Positions 53,807-62,671 of a DNA stretch of 64,000 nt are shown here, one piece after another (the first letter of the stretch is position 1; each line of letters starts with the position of its first letter). The translations under genes were made by a program, and so were the position numbers. The notes beneath the pieces were generated by a model. That model searched no databases, was not told the origin of the DNA, and saw only the letters and a program-made list of their open reading frames with translations. The stretch lies in contig NZ_WIXO01000001.1 of the NCBI RefSeq assembly GCF_009709575.1, positions 930,001 to 994,000 on the forward strand, read 5' to 3'. This stretch comes from Streptomyces taklimakanensis (GTDB lineage Bacteria > Actinomycetota > Actinomycetes > Streptomycetales > Streptomycetaceae).

Positions 53807-54250
53807 ATGGGATCGGTGCGCAGGGCGAGTGCGTGGCTGGGCCTCGTCGACGACAGCGAGATGCGCTACTACGACGACGAGTACACCGAGGGGCCCGAGT
53901 CCGAGGACGTCCGCGAGGCGTGGGTCACCGATCCACGGGTGCGCGTGACCGCCGAGACCGCCCAGGGGCAGGGCACCCGGATCGCGACGGTCACCCCCGA
54001 CGGCTTCCGGGACGCCCGGGGCATCGGCGAGCTGTTCCGCGAGGGTGTTCCGGTGATCGTCAACCTCACGTCCATGGAGCCCGCCGACGCCAAGCGGGTC
54101 GTCGACTTCGCCGCCGGCCTGACCTTCGGCCTGCGCGGCTCGATCGAGCGCGTGGCCAACCGCGTCTTCCTGCTCACCCCGCCGGACTACCGGGTGATCA
54201 ACGGGGAGAACCGCCGGGCCGTCGAGGGCGGCTTCTTCAACCAGAGCTGA
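53807..54250 (+). CDS. sflA: SepF-like cell division protein
   Basis: A 147-residue protein. The C-terminal SepF domain is clear ([48 protein letters not shown], then [18 protein letters not shown]). The N-terminus lacks the long linker of canonical SepF but keeps a short amphipathic start ([11 protein letters not shown]). In S. coelicolor the solitary SepF-like SflA modulates FtsZ and DivIVA placement during sporulation. The symbol is based on this similarity and the gene context. GGAGG lies before ATG 53807. Confidence 0.75.
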   Translation: MGSVRRASAWLGLVDDSEMRYYDDEYTEGPESEDVREAWVTDPRVRVTAETAQGQGTRIATVTPDGFRDARGIGELFREGVPVIVNLTSMEPADAKRVVDFAAGLTFGLRGSIERVANRVFLLTPPDYRVINGENRRAVEGGFFNQS

Positions 54251-54304
54251 GCCGGGCCGGGGCCGCCCCGCGGTCCCGGCCCGGCAGCCCCGCCCGCGAG
54301 GGGC

Positions 54305-55492
54305 TCACCGGAAGGCGTCGACGCCGGTGAGCGCCTTGCCCAGCACGAGCTGGTGCATCTCCACGGTGCCCTCGTAGGTCAGCACCGACTCCAGGTTCGT
54401 GGCGTGCCGCATCACCGGGTACTCCAGCGAGATCCCGTTGGCCCCCAGGATCGTCCGCGCGGTGCGGCAGATGTCGATCGCCTCGCGCACGTTGTTGAGC
54501 TTGCCGAAGCTGACCTGCTCCGGCCGGAGCCGCCCGGCGTCCATGCGCCGGCCCAGGTGGTGCGCGAGCAGCACGCCCTTGTGGAGTTCGACGGCCATGT
54601 CGGCGAGCTTGGCCTGGGTGAGCTGGAAGCCCCCGATCGGCCTGCCGAACTGCTCGCGGGTGCGGGAGTACTCCAGGGCCGCCTCGAAGCAGGAGCGGGC
54701 CGCGCCCATCGCGCCCCACACGATCCCGTAGCGGGCGTGGTTGAGGCAGCTCAGCGGCCCGCGCAGCCCGGTGACCTCCGGCAGCACCGCGTCGGCGGGC
54801 AGCCGTACGCCGTCCAGCACCAGCTCGCTGGTGACCGAGGCGCGCAGGGACCACTTGTGCCGGATCTCGGGCGCGGCGAAGCCGGGGGTGTCGGTGGGCA
54901 CGACGAAGCCCCTGACCCCCTCGTCGGTGCGGGCCCAGACGACGGCCACACCGGCCACCGAACCGTTGGTGATCCACATCTTGCGGCCGTCGAGCACCCA
55001 GTCGCTCCCGTCGCGCCGGGCGGAGGTGCGCATCCCGGCCGGGTCGGAGCCGTGGTCGGGTTCGGTGAGACCGAAGCAGCCGATGACCTCGCCGGACGCC
55101 ATCGACGGCAGCCACCGCCGCTTCTGCTCCTCCGATCCGTAGCGGTGGATGGCGTACATCGCCAGCGAGCCCTGCACCGAGACCAGCGAACGGACACCGG
55201 AGTCGGCCGCCTCCAGTTCCAGGCAGGCCAGCCCGTACTGGACGGCGGACGCGCCCGCGCAGCCGTAGCCCTCCAGGGACATGCCCAGGGCGCCGATCGA
55301 GCCCAGCTCGCGGGCCAGCTCCCGGATGCCGGGCAGCTCCCCGTTCTCGTACCACTCGGCGATGTGCGGCAGCACCCGGTCGGCGGTCCAGGAGCGGACG
55401 GTGTCGCGCACCGCCAGGTCCTCCGGAGCGAGCAGGTCGTCCAGGCCGAGCGGATCGGCGGGGTCGAACGGCGGGAGGGCGGAACTGGACAC
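54305..55492 (-). CDS. Glutaryl-CoA-dehydrogenase-like acyl-CoA dehydrogenase
   Basis: A 395-residue flavoenzyme. GACLELEAADSGVRSLVSVQG-like segment, FGLTEPDHGSDPAGMRTSAR, GRKMWITNGSVAGVAVVWART and the catalytic Glu in TYEGTVEMHQLVLGKAL place it nearest the glutaryl-CoA dehydrogenase branch. That enzyme oxidises and decarboxylates glutaryl-CoA in lysine/tryptophan degradation; the substrate here is inferred. Confidence 0.88.
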   Translation of the reverse strand: MSSSALPPFDPADPLGLDDLLAPEDLAVRDTVRSWTADRVLPHIAEWYENGELPGIRELARELGSIGALGMSLEGYGCAGASAVQYGLACLELEAADSGVRSLVSVQGSLAMYAIHRYGSEEQKRRWLPSMASGEVIGCFGLTEPDHGSDPAGMRTSARRDGSDWVLDGRKMWITNGSVAGVAVVWARTDEGVRGFVVPTDTPGFAAPEIRHKWSLRASVTSELVLDGVRLPADAVLPEVTGLRGPLSCLNHARYGIVWGAMGAARSCFEAALEYSRTREQFGRPIGGFQLTQAKLADMAVELHKGVLLAHHLGRRMDAGRLRPEQVSFGKLNNVREAIDICRTARTILGANGISLEYPVMRHATNLESVLTYEGTVEMHQLVLGKALTGVDAFR

Positions 55493-55535
55493 GGTAGGGC
55501 CTCCGGCGGGGGATCTTCGAGGGTCGCGCCCGACG

Positions 55536-57284
55536 TTACGGCCGGGTAATACCGCCGGACAAGAGGGATTCCCCCGGCTGTCCGGCGCCCTCCCCCGGCG
55601 TGCCGTCCCGTCGGTGGCCGGAACGGGCCTCCGCGCCGGGCCCCCGCTCCTCGTTCCGCACGCCGCCCCGGGTCCCGTCCCGCTCCTGGGGAACCATCGT
55701 GCGCGGCAACCGCAGCGCGGCCAGCGCGCCGAGCAGCAGCAGCCCCGCGCTGACCAGCAGCGCCGTGTGCAGCCCGTGGACGAAGGACTCCCTCGCCGCC
55801 GCGCGCAGCGCCTCCCCCTCCGGGCCGCCGAGCCGCCCGGCCACCTCGTACGCCTCGCCCAGCGAGTGGGCGGCGTCGGCCGCGGCGTCCCCGGGCACCC
55901 CGGCCACCGCCCGCACCCCGGGGGCGTAGGCGGCGTTCACGACGGTGCCCAGGACCGCGATGCCGATGCCCGCGCCGAGTTGGTACGCGGTCTCTCCGAT
56001 CGCCGCGGCGCCGCCCGCCCGATCGGCCGGGGCGTCGCTGAGCATCGACTCGTAGGAGCCGAAGAGCGTCGTCTCCAGGCCGAAGCCCAGCAGGACGAAG
56101 CCGCCGACCAGCAGGGCGGGCCGGTCCTGCTGCCCGACACCGGTCAGCGCCAGCACGGCGACGGCGGTGGTCAGGAAGCCGAGACAGACCATGGTGCGCG
56201 GCCCCAGGCGGCGCAGCAGTCGGGAGCCGACCAGTCCCGCGGCGATCGCGGCGAGGCTGAGCGGCAGCAGTCGCAGTCCGGTCTGCAGGGGGGTGAGACC
56301 GAGGACCAGTTGGAGGTACTGGGCGGCGATCAGCGCCAGGCCCACCAGCGCCAACACGGTCAGCACGATGCAGGCCACGGCGGTGCCGAAGGCGGGCCGG
56401 GTCAGACCGGCGCAGTCCACCAGGGGATGGCGGCGGCGGCGCTGTCGGCGCACGAACAGGGCCAGCAGCGCCACGCCCAGCAGCGCGGGAAGCAACGTCC
56501 CCGGCCCCAGCGGTTCGCCGTCGCCCGCCCGCTTGACGCCCAGGATCACCAGGCACAGCCCGGCGGCGGCCACCAGGGCTCCCACCACGTCCCAGGGGCC
56601 CTCCCGGTCGCCGGTGGACTCCGGCAGCAGCCACCGCCCCAGGGGGACGCACAGCAGCATCAGCGGAATGTTGACCAGGAAGACCGAGCCCCACCAGAAG
56701 TGCTCCAGCAGCGCCCCGCCGACCAGTGGACCGACGGCGGCGCCGACTGCCGCGACCGCGCTCCACACCCCGATGGCCAGCGCCCGCTCACGGCGGTCGG
56801 GGAAGACGTGCCGCAGGATCGACAGGGTGGCGGGCATGATCATCGCGCCGCCCACGCCGAGCAGCGCGCGGGCCACGATCAACACCTGGGGGGTGTGGGC
56901 GTAGGCGGCGAACGCCGAGGCGACGCCGAAGGTGGCGTACCCCGCCAGCAACACCCGACGCCGTCCCACCCGGTCGCCGAGGGTGCCGAAGAGGATCAGC
57001 AGGGACGCGCAGACCAGCGGGTAGGCGTCCACGATCCACAGCAGTTCGACGGCACCGGGGCGCAGGGACTCGGAGACGGCGGGGACCGCGACGTGCAGCA
57101 CCGTGGCGTCGACGGCCACGAGGAGCAGACTGGCGCAGAGGACGACGAGTACGGTCCAGCGGTTCGCGGAGCCGTCGGTGAAGCGGCCGTCCCCGTCCGC
57201 CGGACCGGCCGGTCCCGTCCGGCGCGGTCTCTGTCGGGGGACGTCCGCCGCCCTGGTGGCTCCGGCCGTGGTCGTCCCGGGCAT
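55536..57284 (-). CDS. DHA2-family (SmvA/QacA-like) MFS drug exporter
   Basis: A 582-residue protein with about 14 membrane helices. Helix 1 motif VLCASLLLVAVDATVLHVAVPAV, motif A GTLGDRVGRRRVLLAGY, motif C in VAAVGAAVGPLVGGALLEH. Proton-driven export of cationic drugs or dyes is the family role. Its stop lies in TTAC-N6-GTAA (55536-55549). AGGAGGTGC lies before ATG 57284. No dedicated regulator is adjacent. Confidence 0.9.
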   Translation of the reverse strand: MPGTTTAGATRAADVPRQRPRRTGPAGPADGDGRFTDGSANRWTVLVVLCASLLLVAVDATVLHVAVPAVSESLRPGAVELLWIVDAYPLVCASLLILFGTLGDRVGRRRVLLAGYATFGVASAFAAYAHTPQVLIVARALLGVGGAMIMPATLSILRHVFPDRRERALAIGVWSAVAAVGAAVGPLVGGALLEHFWWGSVFLVNIPLMLLCVPLGRWLLPESTGDREGPWDVVGALVAAAGLCLVILGVKRAGDGEPLGPGTLLPALLGVALLALFVRRQRRRRHPLVDCAGLTRPAFGTAVACIVLTVLALVGLALIAAQYLQLVLGLTPLQTGLRLLPLSLAAIAAGLVGSRLLRRLGPRTMVCLGFLTTAVAVLALTGVGQQDRPALLVGGFVLLGFGLETTLFGSYESMLSDAPADRAGGAAAIGETAYQLGAGIGIAVLGTVVNAAYAPGVRAVAGVPGDAAADAAHSLGEAYEVAGRLGGPEGEALRAAARESFVHGLHTALLVSAGLLLLGALAALRLPRTMVPQERDGTRGGVRNEERGPGAEARSGHRRDGTPGEGAGQPGESLLSGGITRP

Positions 57285-57749
57285 GTACGCACCTCCTGTT
57301 GCGCTCGTCCCTGGGGAAACCTTCCGGGCCGAGGCCGCCGGGGCCGTGGGAAGTGCCGGTACGCGGGCGACGTACGGCCCGGTGTGGAGGGACGAGTCGA
57401 TCCGCCAGCGTACGCGAGTCCCTCCGGCTCCCACGTGGCCCACCTCACGTCGGCGCCGGGTCGGGACCTGCCCCGCCGGCTCGCCCGACCCGTCGCGCTC
57501 CTCGGCCGGGCCCGCGCGGGCCCGGTTAACGACCGGTGTACTGCGCACGACCCCGAAGGAAAAGAAATGCGCCAGATCTCCCCCGGTGACTTCTCCCGGA
57601 AGGCGACGGCCGGAATGCCGGAAAATCCACGGCACGCAGGGAAACGAGAACGCCCGGCGACTTCGGGGAAGCGCATTTCACATCACATAGGCATTACGAA
57701 CCCGGTGGCCGGTTCGGTGCCGACGGTCACCCCCTGTAATCTCGTTTGA
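57285..57749. other. Divergent promoter region, no gene seen
   Basis: 465 bp between the MFS exporter and the PAP2 phosphatase. No gene or clear operator found; a TGTAATCT element near 57735 may be the PAP2 -10. Confidence 0.5.
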
Positions 57750-58745
57750 GTGCGTACCGACCGGATCTTCGCCCGCCTGGAACAGGAGCCGGCGAGGCCG
57801 CTCACTCCCCCACCGGGGATGAGCGGCACCCGCAAAGCGCTCTTCTTCACCACGCTGGGCTTCTACGCCGCCGTCGTGGCCGCGGTGCTGACCACCTCCC
57901 GGCTCGTGCGGCTGGACTGGCGGGTCATGCTCTTCCGCCCCTACAAGCAGTGGCCGGAGCTCCACGCCTTCCTCGACTACTTCGTGGTGCTCGGACAGCG
58001 CGGCCCCACCGCGGTGCTGGTCGCCGCCTGGCTGGGCTGGCGGTCCTGGCGGCAGCGCACCCTGCGTCCGCTGCTGGCCCTGGGCATCTCCCTGCTGCTG
58101 CTGAACGTGACCGTGGGCGCGGCGAAGCTGGGCATGGGACGGGAGGGGCCGCACTACGCCAACCGTGTCGGCGCCAACGAGATGTTCCTGACCGGTGACA
58201 TATTCCCCTCCGGTCACACGGCCAACGCCGTGGTGACCTGGGGCATCCTGGCCTACCTGGCCACCACACCGCGCGCGCGGCGCCAACTGTCGGTCGTCGC
58301 CGCGGTCTTCGCGCTCGGGGTGGGCGCCACCACCGTCTACATCGGCACCCACTGGGTCAGCGACGTGCTGCTGGGCTGGGCGTCCGGGCTGCTCATCCTG
58401 CTGGCGCTGCCCTGGTTCGAGCCGCTGTTGGCACGCGTCGAGGCGTACCTGCTGGGCCACTGGTACCGCTTTCGATCGGCGCCGGCGGCGCGACCGCGGT
58501 CCGCGGGAGACCGCGTCCCTCCGGTGGCGGGCTCGCCCGGGGCGCCGAAGGCCCGGCCGGTGACCGCGCCGCTGCCGACCGCCGCCTCCCATCCCGGCCG
58601 CGCCGGGGACCCCCGCCACCACCCCCCGCACACGGGCCGGCACCCGGCCCGCGCGGACCGCTCCCCCACCGCGCCGGGCGGTGGCCGGCGGCCCTACGGT
58701 GAGCGGACGGTGTCGCGCACCGCGCCGCTGGGACCGCGGAAGTGA
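57750..58745 (+). CDS. PAP2-family phosphatase
   Basis: A 331-residue membrane phosphatase with about five or six helices. Acid-phosphatase signatures: KLGMGREGP, PSGHTANAV and GTHWVSDVLLGW, with the three catalytic Arg/His/His positions in place. A Pro/Arg-rich tail of about 90 residues follows. Typical roles are undecaprenyl-pyrophosphate or phosphatidate dephosphorylation. GTG start. Confidence 0.9.
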   Translation: MRTDRIFARLEQEPARPLTPPPGMSGTRKALFFTTLGFYAAVVAAVLTTSRLVRLDWRVMLFRPYKQWPELHAFLDYFVVLGQRGPTAVLVAAWLGWRSWRQRTLRPLLALGISLLLLNVTVGAAKLGMGREGPHYANRVGANEMFLTGDIFPSGHTANAVVTWGILAYLATTPRARRQLSVVAAVFALGVGATTVYIGTHWVSDVLLGWASGLLILLALPWFEPLLARVEAYLLGHWYRFRSAPAARPRSAGDRVPPVAGSPGAPKARPVTAPLPTAASHPGRAGDPRHHPPHTGRHPARADRSPTAPGGGRRPYGERTVSRTAPLGPRK

Positions 58746-58746
58746 G

Positions 58747-58786
58747 CGCGCCGTCGGCGTCGGGGGACGCCGACGCCGACGGCGCG
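58747..58786 (+). terminator. Terminator after PAP2
   Basis: A perfect 16-bp stem CGCGCCGTCGGCGTCG and its complement around an 8-base loop. Confidence 0.7.
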
Positions 58787-58885
58787 TTCGTGTGACGGGG
58801 GCACGGCGGTCCGGGCGAACGGCGCGCGCCCCTCACCGCCCCGCCGGCCGGGCGCGTCGACGCCGCGGCGCGCTCCGCCGCGCCC

Positions 58886-59101
58886 TCACCCCTTCCAGCT
58901 GCGGGTCACGACGCCGTCCTCGACGGTGAAGTTCAGCCGTCCGAAGAGGTACTCCATGGTGATGACCGCGTCCGGCGGCAGGGTCCGCACGGTGCTCCAA
59001 CCGCGGTCGCGGGCCCGCTGTTCGGCGGTGCGGGCGTCGAGGCCGACGTAGTCCTCGGGATCGTCGTCGGGCGTCTGCGGGTTCGTGGGTGCCGGTGCCA
59101 T
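58886..59101 (-). CDS. I78-family peptidase inhibitor
   Basis: A 71-residue protein: DYVGLDARTAEQRARDRGW, VRTLPPDAVITMEYLFGRLNFTVEDG. It fits the potato-inhibitor-like I78 family, which inhibits serine proteases. No signal peptide, so cytoplasmic. ATG 59101. Divergent from the gvp operon. Confidence 0.8.
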   Translation of the reverse strand: MAPAPTNPQTPDDDPEDYVGLDARTAEQRARDRGWSTVRTLPPDAVITMEYLFGRLNFTVEDGVVTRSWKG

Positions 59102-59406
59102 ACCGGCCACCGTACGGCGCCGGGTGGGCACGGGGAAGTTCCGGCCGGGTCCCGGCCCCGTCACATCCGCGTCACAACGCCGCGGCGCGTGTCCACCGTC
59201 ACACCACCGTGCGTATGTGGCGTACGCGCCGTCGCGCACTTCTCTCCCTCCGTCAATTCCGTTTCTCCCGTCGGCTTTCCCGACGTGTCCCGCGCCGACC
59301 CGCGCCCGGAACCAAGAGGACAAATTCCGATCGTCTTCCCCAATTCCCTTCGGACAAGCCTACGTTTACGAAAATACTTTCGCGGTATGCGGAGGCGGGA
59401 GGAGAC
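59102..59406 (+). promoter_or_regulatory. gvp operon leader
   Basis: A 305-bp gap, AT-richer near its end. It contains GTTT-N15-CGGTAT (59364-59388), like the stress sigma (SigB-type) consensus, and CGAAA-N4-TTTCG (59369-59382) between the two boxes. The start site would lie very close to the GGAGGAG ribosome site, so this assignment is tentative. Confidence 0.4.
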
Positions 59407-59727
59407 ATGACAGAGAACAGAAGCGACGACAGCGCGGACGCGACGAAGGACGGCCGCCGTTCCCTCCCGCCCGGCGAGGTGCTGCGCTCGGCCCGGTCGG
59501 AGTTCACCGACCTCACGGGCCTGCACGCCGAGGGCGTCTCCCGGTTCGAGCGGACCGGGGACGGGTGGGTCCTGGAGGTGGAGGTCCTGGAACTCGAACG
59601 GGTTCCGGACACGATGAGCCTGATGGCCACGTACGAGGTGACCCTCGACGGCGACGGCCGGCTCAGCGGTTACCGCCGGGTCCGCCGCTACGAGCGGGGC
59701 CGGGCCGATCCGTCCCGCCGCGGCTGA
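59407..59727 (+). CDS. gvpO: Gas vesicle protein GvpO
   Basis: A 106-residue acidic protein. The GvpO core spans SARSEFTDLTGLHAEGVSRFERTGDGWVLEVEVLELERVPDTMSLMATYEVTLDGDG. It is the usual first gene of Streptomyces gvp operons. A GGAGGAG site is 5 bases before ATG 59407. Confidence 0.9.
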   Translation: MTENRSDDSADATKDGRRSLPPGEVLRSARSEFTDLTGLHAEGVSRFERTGDGWVLEVEVLELERVPDTMSLMATYEVTLDGDGRLSGYRRVRRYERGRADPSRRG

Positions 59728-59758
59728 CGGCCGCGACACCGAGAGGAGTGCTCCGTAG

Positions 59759-60181
59759 ATGACTACGGCAGTTCCCGCACAGCGTTCCGGCGGAGGCGGC
59801 GGCAGCAGCGGCCTCTACGACGTCCTGGAGCTCATCCTGGACCGCGGACTGGTGATCGACGCGTTCGTCCGCGTCTCGCTGGTCGGCATCGAGATCCTGA
59901 AGATAGACATCCGGGTCGTGGTCGCGAGCGTCGACACGTACCTGCGGTTCGCCGAGGCGTGCAACCGCCTCGACCTGGAGGCCGGGCCGAGGAAGTCGCC
60001 CGGCCTGCCCGAGGTGCTGGAGAACGCGACCGAGAGCGGAGCGAGCAGCAAGACCAAGGGGGCCCTGGCCGGAGCCGCGGAGAGCATCTCCGACGCCTTC
60101 CGCACGGGCCGCTCGGACGAGGAGGAGCCGGAGCCCCGTAGGCGCCGCGCCGCCTCCCGCCGCAAGGAGGAGGGCGAGTGA
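59759..60181 (+). CDS. gvpA: Gas vesicle structural protein GvpA
   Basis: A 140-residue protein. Residues 17-70 hold the GvpA amphipathic core (LYDVLELILDRGLVIDAFVRVSLVGIEILKIDIRVVVASVDTYLRFAEACNRLD); a 65-residue charged tail follows, typical of Streptomyces GvpA-family members and longer than cyanobacterial GvpA. Its stop overlaps the gvpF GTG (GTGA). Confidence 0.9.
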   Translation: MTTAVPAQRSGGGGGSSGLYDVLELILDRGLVIDAFVRVSLVGIEILKIDIRVVVASVDTYLRFAEACNRLDLEAGPRKSPGLPEVLENATESGASSKTKGALAGAAESISDAFRTGRSDEEEPEPRRRRAASRRKEEGE

Positions 60182-60942
60182 GCGTCTACGTCTACGGGAT
60201 AGCGCGCTCGGACCACCCCGCGCTGCCCGAGAAGGCACCCGGCGTCGGCGAACCGCCACGCGAGGTGCGGATCGTACGCGAGGGCGACCTCGCCGCGATC
60301 GTCAGCGACTGCCCGGAGAACCTGCGGCCCAAACGGCGCGACCTCCTGGCCCACCAGCGGGTGCTGACCGAGGTCGGCGCCAAGGGACCCGTCCTCCCGC
60401 TGCGCTTCGGCAGCCTCTCCGACGACGAGGAGGCCGTGCGCGGAGTCATCACCGGCCACGCCGCCCACTACCTGCGGCAGCTGGAGGAGCTCGACGGCCG
60501 GTCCGAGTACAACGTCAAGGCCGCCCACCATGAGGAGGAGGTCCTGCGCCTGGTCCTGGCCGAGGACGACGAGGCGCGCGCCCTGGCCGAGCGCAACCGC
60601 GCGTCCGGCGGCGGTTCCCACGAGGACAAGCTGCGGCTCGGCGAGATGCTGGCGAACGCCGTCCGCGAGCGCGAGGCACGGGACGCCCACCTGATCGAGA
60701 GCGCCCTGGCGCCCCTGGCGAAGCGGTGCGTGCCCGGCCCGGAAGGGTCCGGCCGACTGGCGAACCTCTCCTTCCTCCTGGACCGCGACGCCTCCGAGGA
60801 GTTCGTCGCCGCCGTCGAGGAACTGGCCCGGAACAACCCCCATCTGGACATCCGGGCGACCGGTCCGCTGCCCCCGTACAGCTTCGTGGACCGGCCCGCG
60901 CAGGACGAGGCGGAACAGCCCGTCGCGTCGCCCGCCGGCTGA
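60178..60942 (+). CDS. gvpF: Gas vesicle protein GvpF/GvpL
   Basis: A 254-residue protein: VYVYGIARSDHPALP, VREGDLAAIVSDCPENLRPKRRDLLAHQRVLTEV, VLPLRFGSLSDDEEAVRGVI, and a C-terminal LANLSFLLDRDASEEFVAAVEELARNNPHLDIRATGPLPPYSFV, the GvpF/L family. An accessory protein that binds GvpA during assembly. GTG start in an overlap. Confidence 0.9.
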   Translation: MSVYVYGIARSDHPALPEKAPGVGEPPREVRIVREGDLAAIVSDCPENLRPKRRDLLAHQRVLTEVGAKGPVLPLRFGSLSDDEEAVRGVITGHAAHYLRQLEELDGRSEYNVKAAHHEEEVLRLVLAEDDEARALAERNRASGGGSHEDKLRLGEMLANAVREREARDAHLIESALAPLAKRCVPGPEGSGRLANLSFLLDRDASEEFVAAVEELARNNPHLDIRATGPLPPYSFVDRPAQDEAEQPVASPAG

Positions 60943-60958
60943 CGGAAGCGGGGCGGAG

Positions 60959-61216
60959 ATGGGTCTGATCGGCGGAATCCTGATGTTGCCCACCGCCCCC
61001 CTGCGCGGCGCCGGGTGGGTGCTGCGACAGGTGGTGGCGGAGGCGGAGCGGCAGTACTACGACCCGTCGGCGATCCAGCGCGAACTCCGGGAGCTGTCGC
61101 GGCACCTGGACGAAGGGCTGATCGACGAGGAGGAGTTCGACCGCCGTGAGGACGAACTGCTCGACCGGCTCCAGGCCGTGCAGGAGCAGCGACGGCGAGA
61201 CCAAGGAGAGTACTGA
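60959..61216 (+). CDS. gvpG: Gas vesicle protein GvpG
   Basis: An 85-residue helical protein: GLIGGILMLPTAPLRGAGWVLRQVVAEAERQYYDPSAIQRELRELSRHLDEGLIDEEEFDRREDELLDRL. It matches GvpG in length and pattern. Confidence 0.9.
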   Translation: MGLIGGILMLPTAPLRGAGWVLRQVVAEAERQYYDPSAIQRELRELSRHLDEGLIDEEEFDRREDELLDRLQAVQEQRRRDQGEY

Positions 61217-61217
61217 G

Positions 61218-61961
61218 ATGACGAACCGGTCGACGAACCGGTCGGCACTGGCCCTGGCCTTTGCCACGGGGTACGTGGTGGGCAGCACGAGGAAGCTGAG
61301 ACTGCCCCTCGGCGCGGCCGGCGCGGTGGTGAGCAGGCGGCTGGGCGTGGATCCGGCCCGACTCGGCGAGCAGCTCAAGGAGAAGGCCCCCGGACTCGCC
61401 GGGACCACCGACAGGCTGCGCGAGAACGCCAAGCGGGTCGGCAGGGCCGCGACCGGTGCGCCGACCTCTCCGCTCTCCGGCGCCTCGGTCGAGGGGATGC
61501 GCGAACGGCTCGGCGATGCGCTCCGGAGGAAGGACGACGACGCCGACGGGGAGGCGTCCGCGGACCCGGACACCGACGGCAGCGAGGACGCCCCGGCCGG
61601 CACCGACACCGCCGGCTCCCAGGACGGCGGGAAGGGGACCGGCCGGGCCGGGGCCGGGAACGGTACGGCCGCCGGCCGCTCCCGGCGGGCCCCCGGTGGG
61701 TCGAAGGCGGCCGGCGCCGCCGGGAAGACCACCGGGAAAACCGCCGGGAAAACCGCCGGGAAGGCCACCGGGAAGACCGCCTCCGGCCGGGCGCCGGCGA
61801 GGAAGTCCTCCTCCGGCCCCGCCGGGACGACCTCGTCCCGGAAGGCGTCCTCCGCGCGCAAGACGACGGGCGGTACGGCCGGGAGGACCGCCGGCACCGC
61901 CAAGAAGACCACCGGCGGGAACGGACGCGGCGGCCGGGCGGGAGGCGACCGCCGTGACTGA
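61218..61961 (+). CDS. GvpY-position protein with Lys/Thr/Ala repeat tail
   Basis: A 247-residue protein. The first 90 residues are conserved (ALAFATGYVVGSTRKLRLPLGAAGAVVSRRLG). The rest is an acidic stretch followed by a basic, low-complexity KTTGKTAGKTAGKATGKTA-like tail resembling histone-H1-like domains. By order it occupies the GvpY place in Streptomyces gvp operons. AAGGAG lies before ATG 61218. The tail may bind nucleic acid or pack against the vesicle (inference). Confidence 0.65.
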   Translation: MTNRSTNRSALALAFATGYVVGSTRKLRLPLGAAGAVVSRRLGVDPARLGEQLKEKAPGLAGTTDRLRENAKRVGRAATGAPTSPLSGASVEGMRERLGDALRRKDDDADGEASADPDTDGSEDAPAGTDTAGSQDGGKGTGRAGAGNGTAAGRSRRAPGGSKAAGAAGKTTGKTAGKTAGKATGKTASGRAPARKSSSGPAGTTSSRKASSARKTTGGTAGRTAGTAKKTTGGNGRGGRAGGDRRD

Positions 61962-62643
61962 CGGCGTCGCCCGCCGCGGCCCGGCCGCCGCTCGCCTCCC
62001 CGAGGCGGTCGGCGGCCGGGCCGCGGCACGGGTTCGGCGGCTGCTGTCCGCCGGAGCCCGCGGGATCGGCGGAGCGGGGACGCGCCTCGGTGGCGCGGGG
62101 CGGCCCGTGACGGTCGGTGAGTCCGTCGACGTCGGTGTGCCGGTGCGCGAGGCGTACGACCGGTGGCTGGAGTTCCTGGAGGGCGACGGGGCCCGTCGAG
62201 CACCGCGCGCCGCGCGGCTGCTGTGGCCCGCGCGCGGCCGGGAGGTGCGCGTCACCGAGCGGATCACCGACGACCTCGTCGTCTGGAGCGCCCGGGCCGC
62301 CCGGGAGACCGTCAGGGGCACGGCGACCTTCCACGAGGTGGCCGAGAACCTGACCCGCGTGCTGTTGGTCCTGGAGTGCCGGCCGCGCTCCGCGGGTCCG
62401 CCCGTGGCGGGGTCCGGGCTCCTGCGGGGCCTCCGGTCCCACCGCGCGCGCCGGGACCTGGCGGACTTCCGGCACGCCGTGACGATGGGCATCGAGATCG
62501 ACGGCGGTTCGGCCTCCGGTCACCGCGCGGAGACCGAGGAGATCGAGGAGACCGAGAGGACCGAAGAGGTCGAGACCGGAACCGGAACCGAGGGGACCGA
62601 GGACGGCCGGGCGGACGCCGACGGGCTCCCGCGCGCGAGCTGA
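61954..62643 (+). CDS. SRPBCC-domain protein at the GvpZ position
   Basis: A 229-residue protein. The START/polyketide-cyclase-like core is visible (VGESVDVGVPVREAYDRWLEF, VTERITDDLVVWSARAARETVRGTATFHEVAENLTRV), then a tail of Glu/Thr/Gly repeats. It overlaps the preceding gene by 8 bp; GGGAGG lies before GTG 61954. It matches the cyclase/dehydrase family member found as GvpZ. Confidence 0.7.
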   Translation: MTDGVARRGPAAARLPEAVGGRAAARVRRLLSAGARGIGGAGTRLGGAGRPVTVGESVDVGVPVREAYDRWLEFLEGDGARRAPRAARLLWPARGREVRVTERITDDLVVWSARAARETVRGTATFHEVAENLTRVLLVLECRPRSAGPPVAGSGLLRGLRSHRARRDLADFRHAVTMGIEIDGGSASGHRAETEEIEETERTEEVETGTGTEGTEDGRADADGLPRAS

Positions 62644-62671
62644 CCCCTCCCGCTCCCCGACCGGGCCGCCC

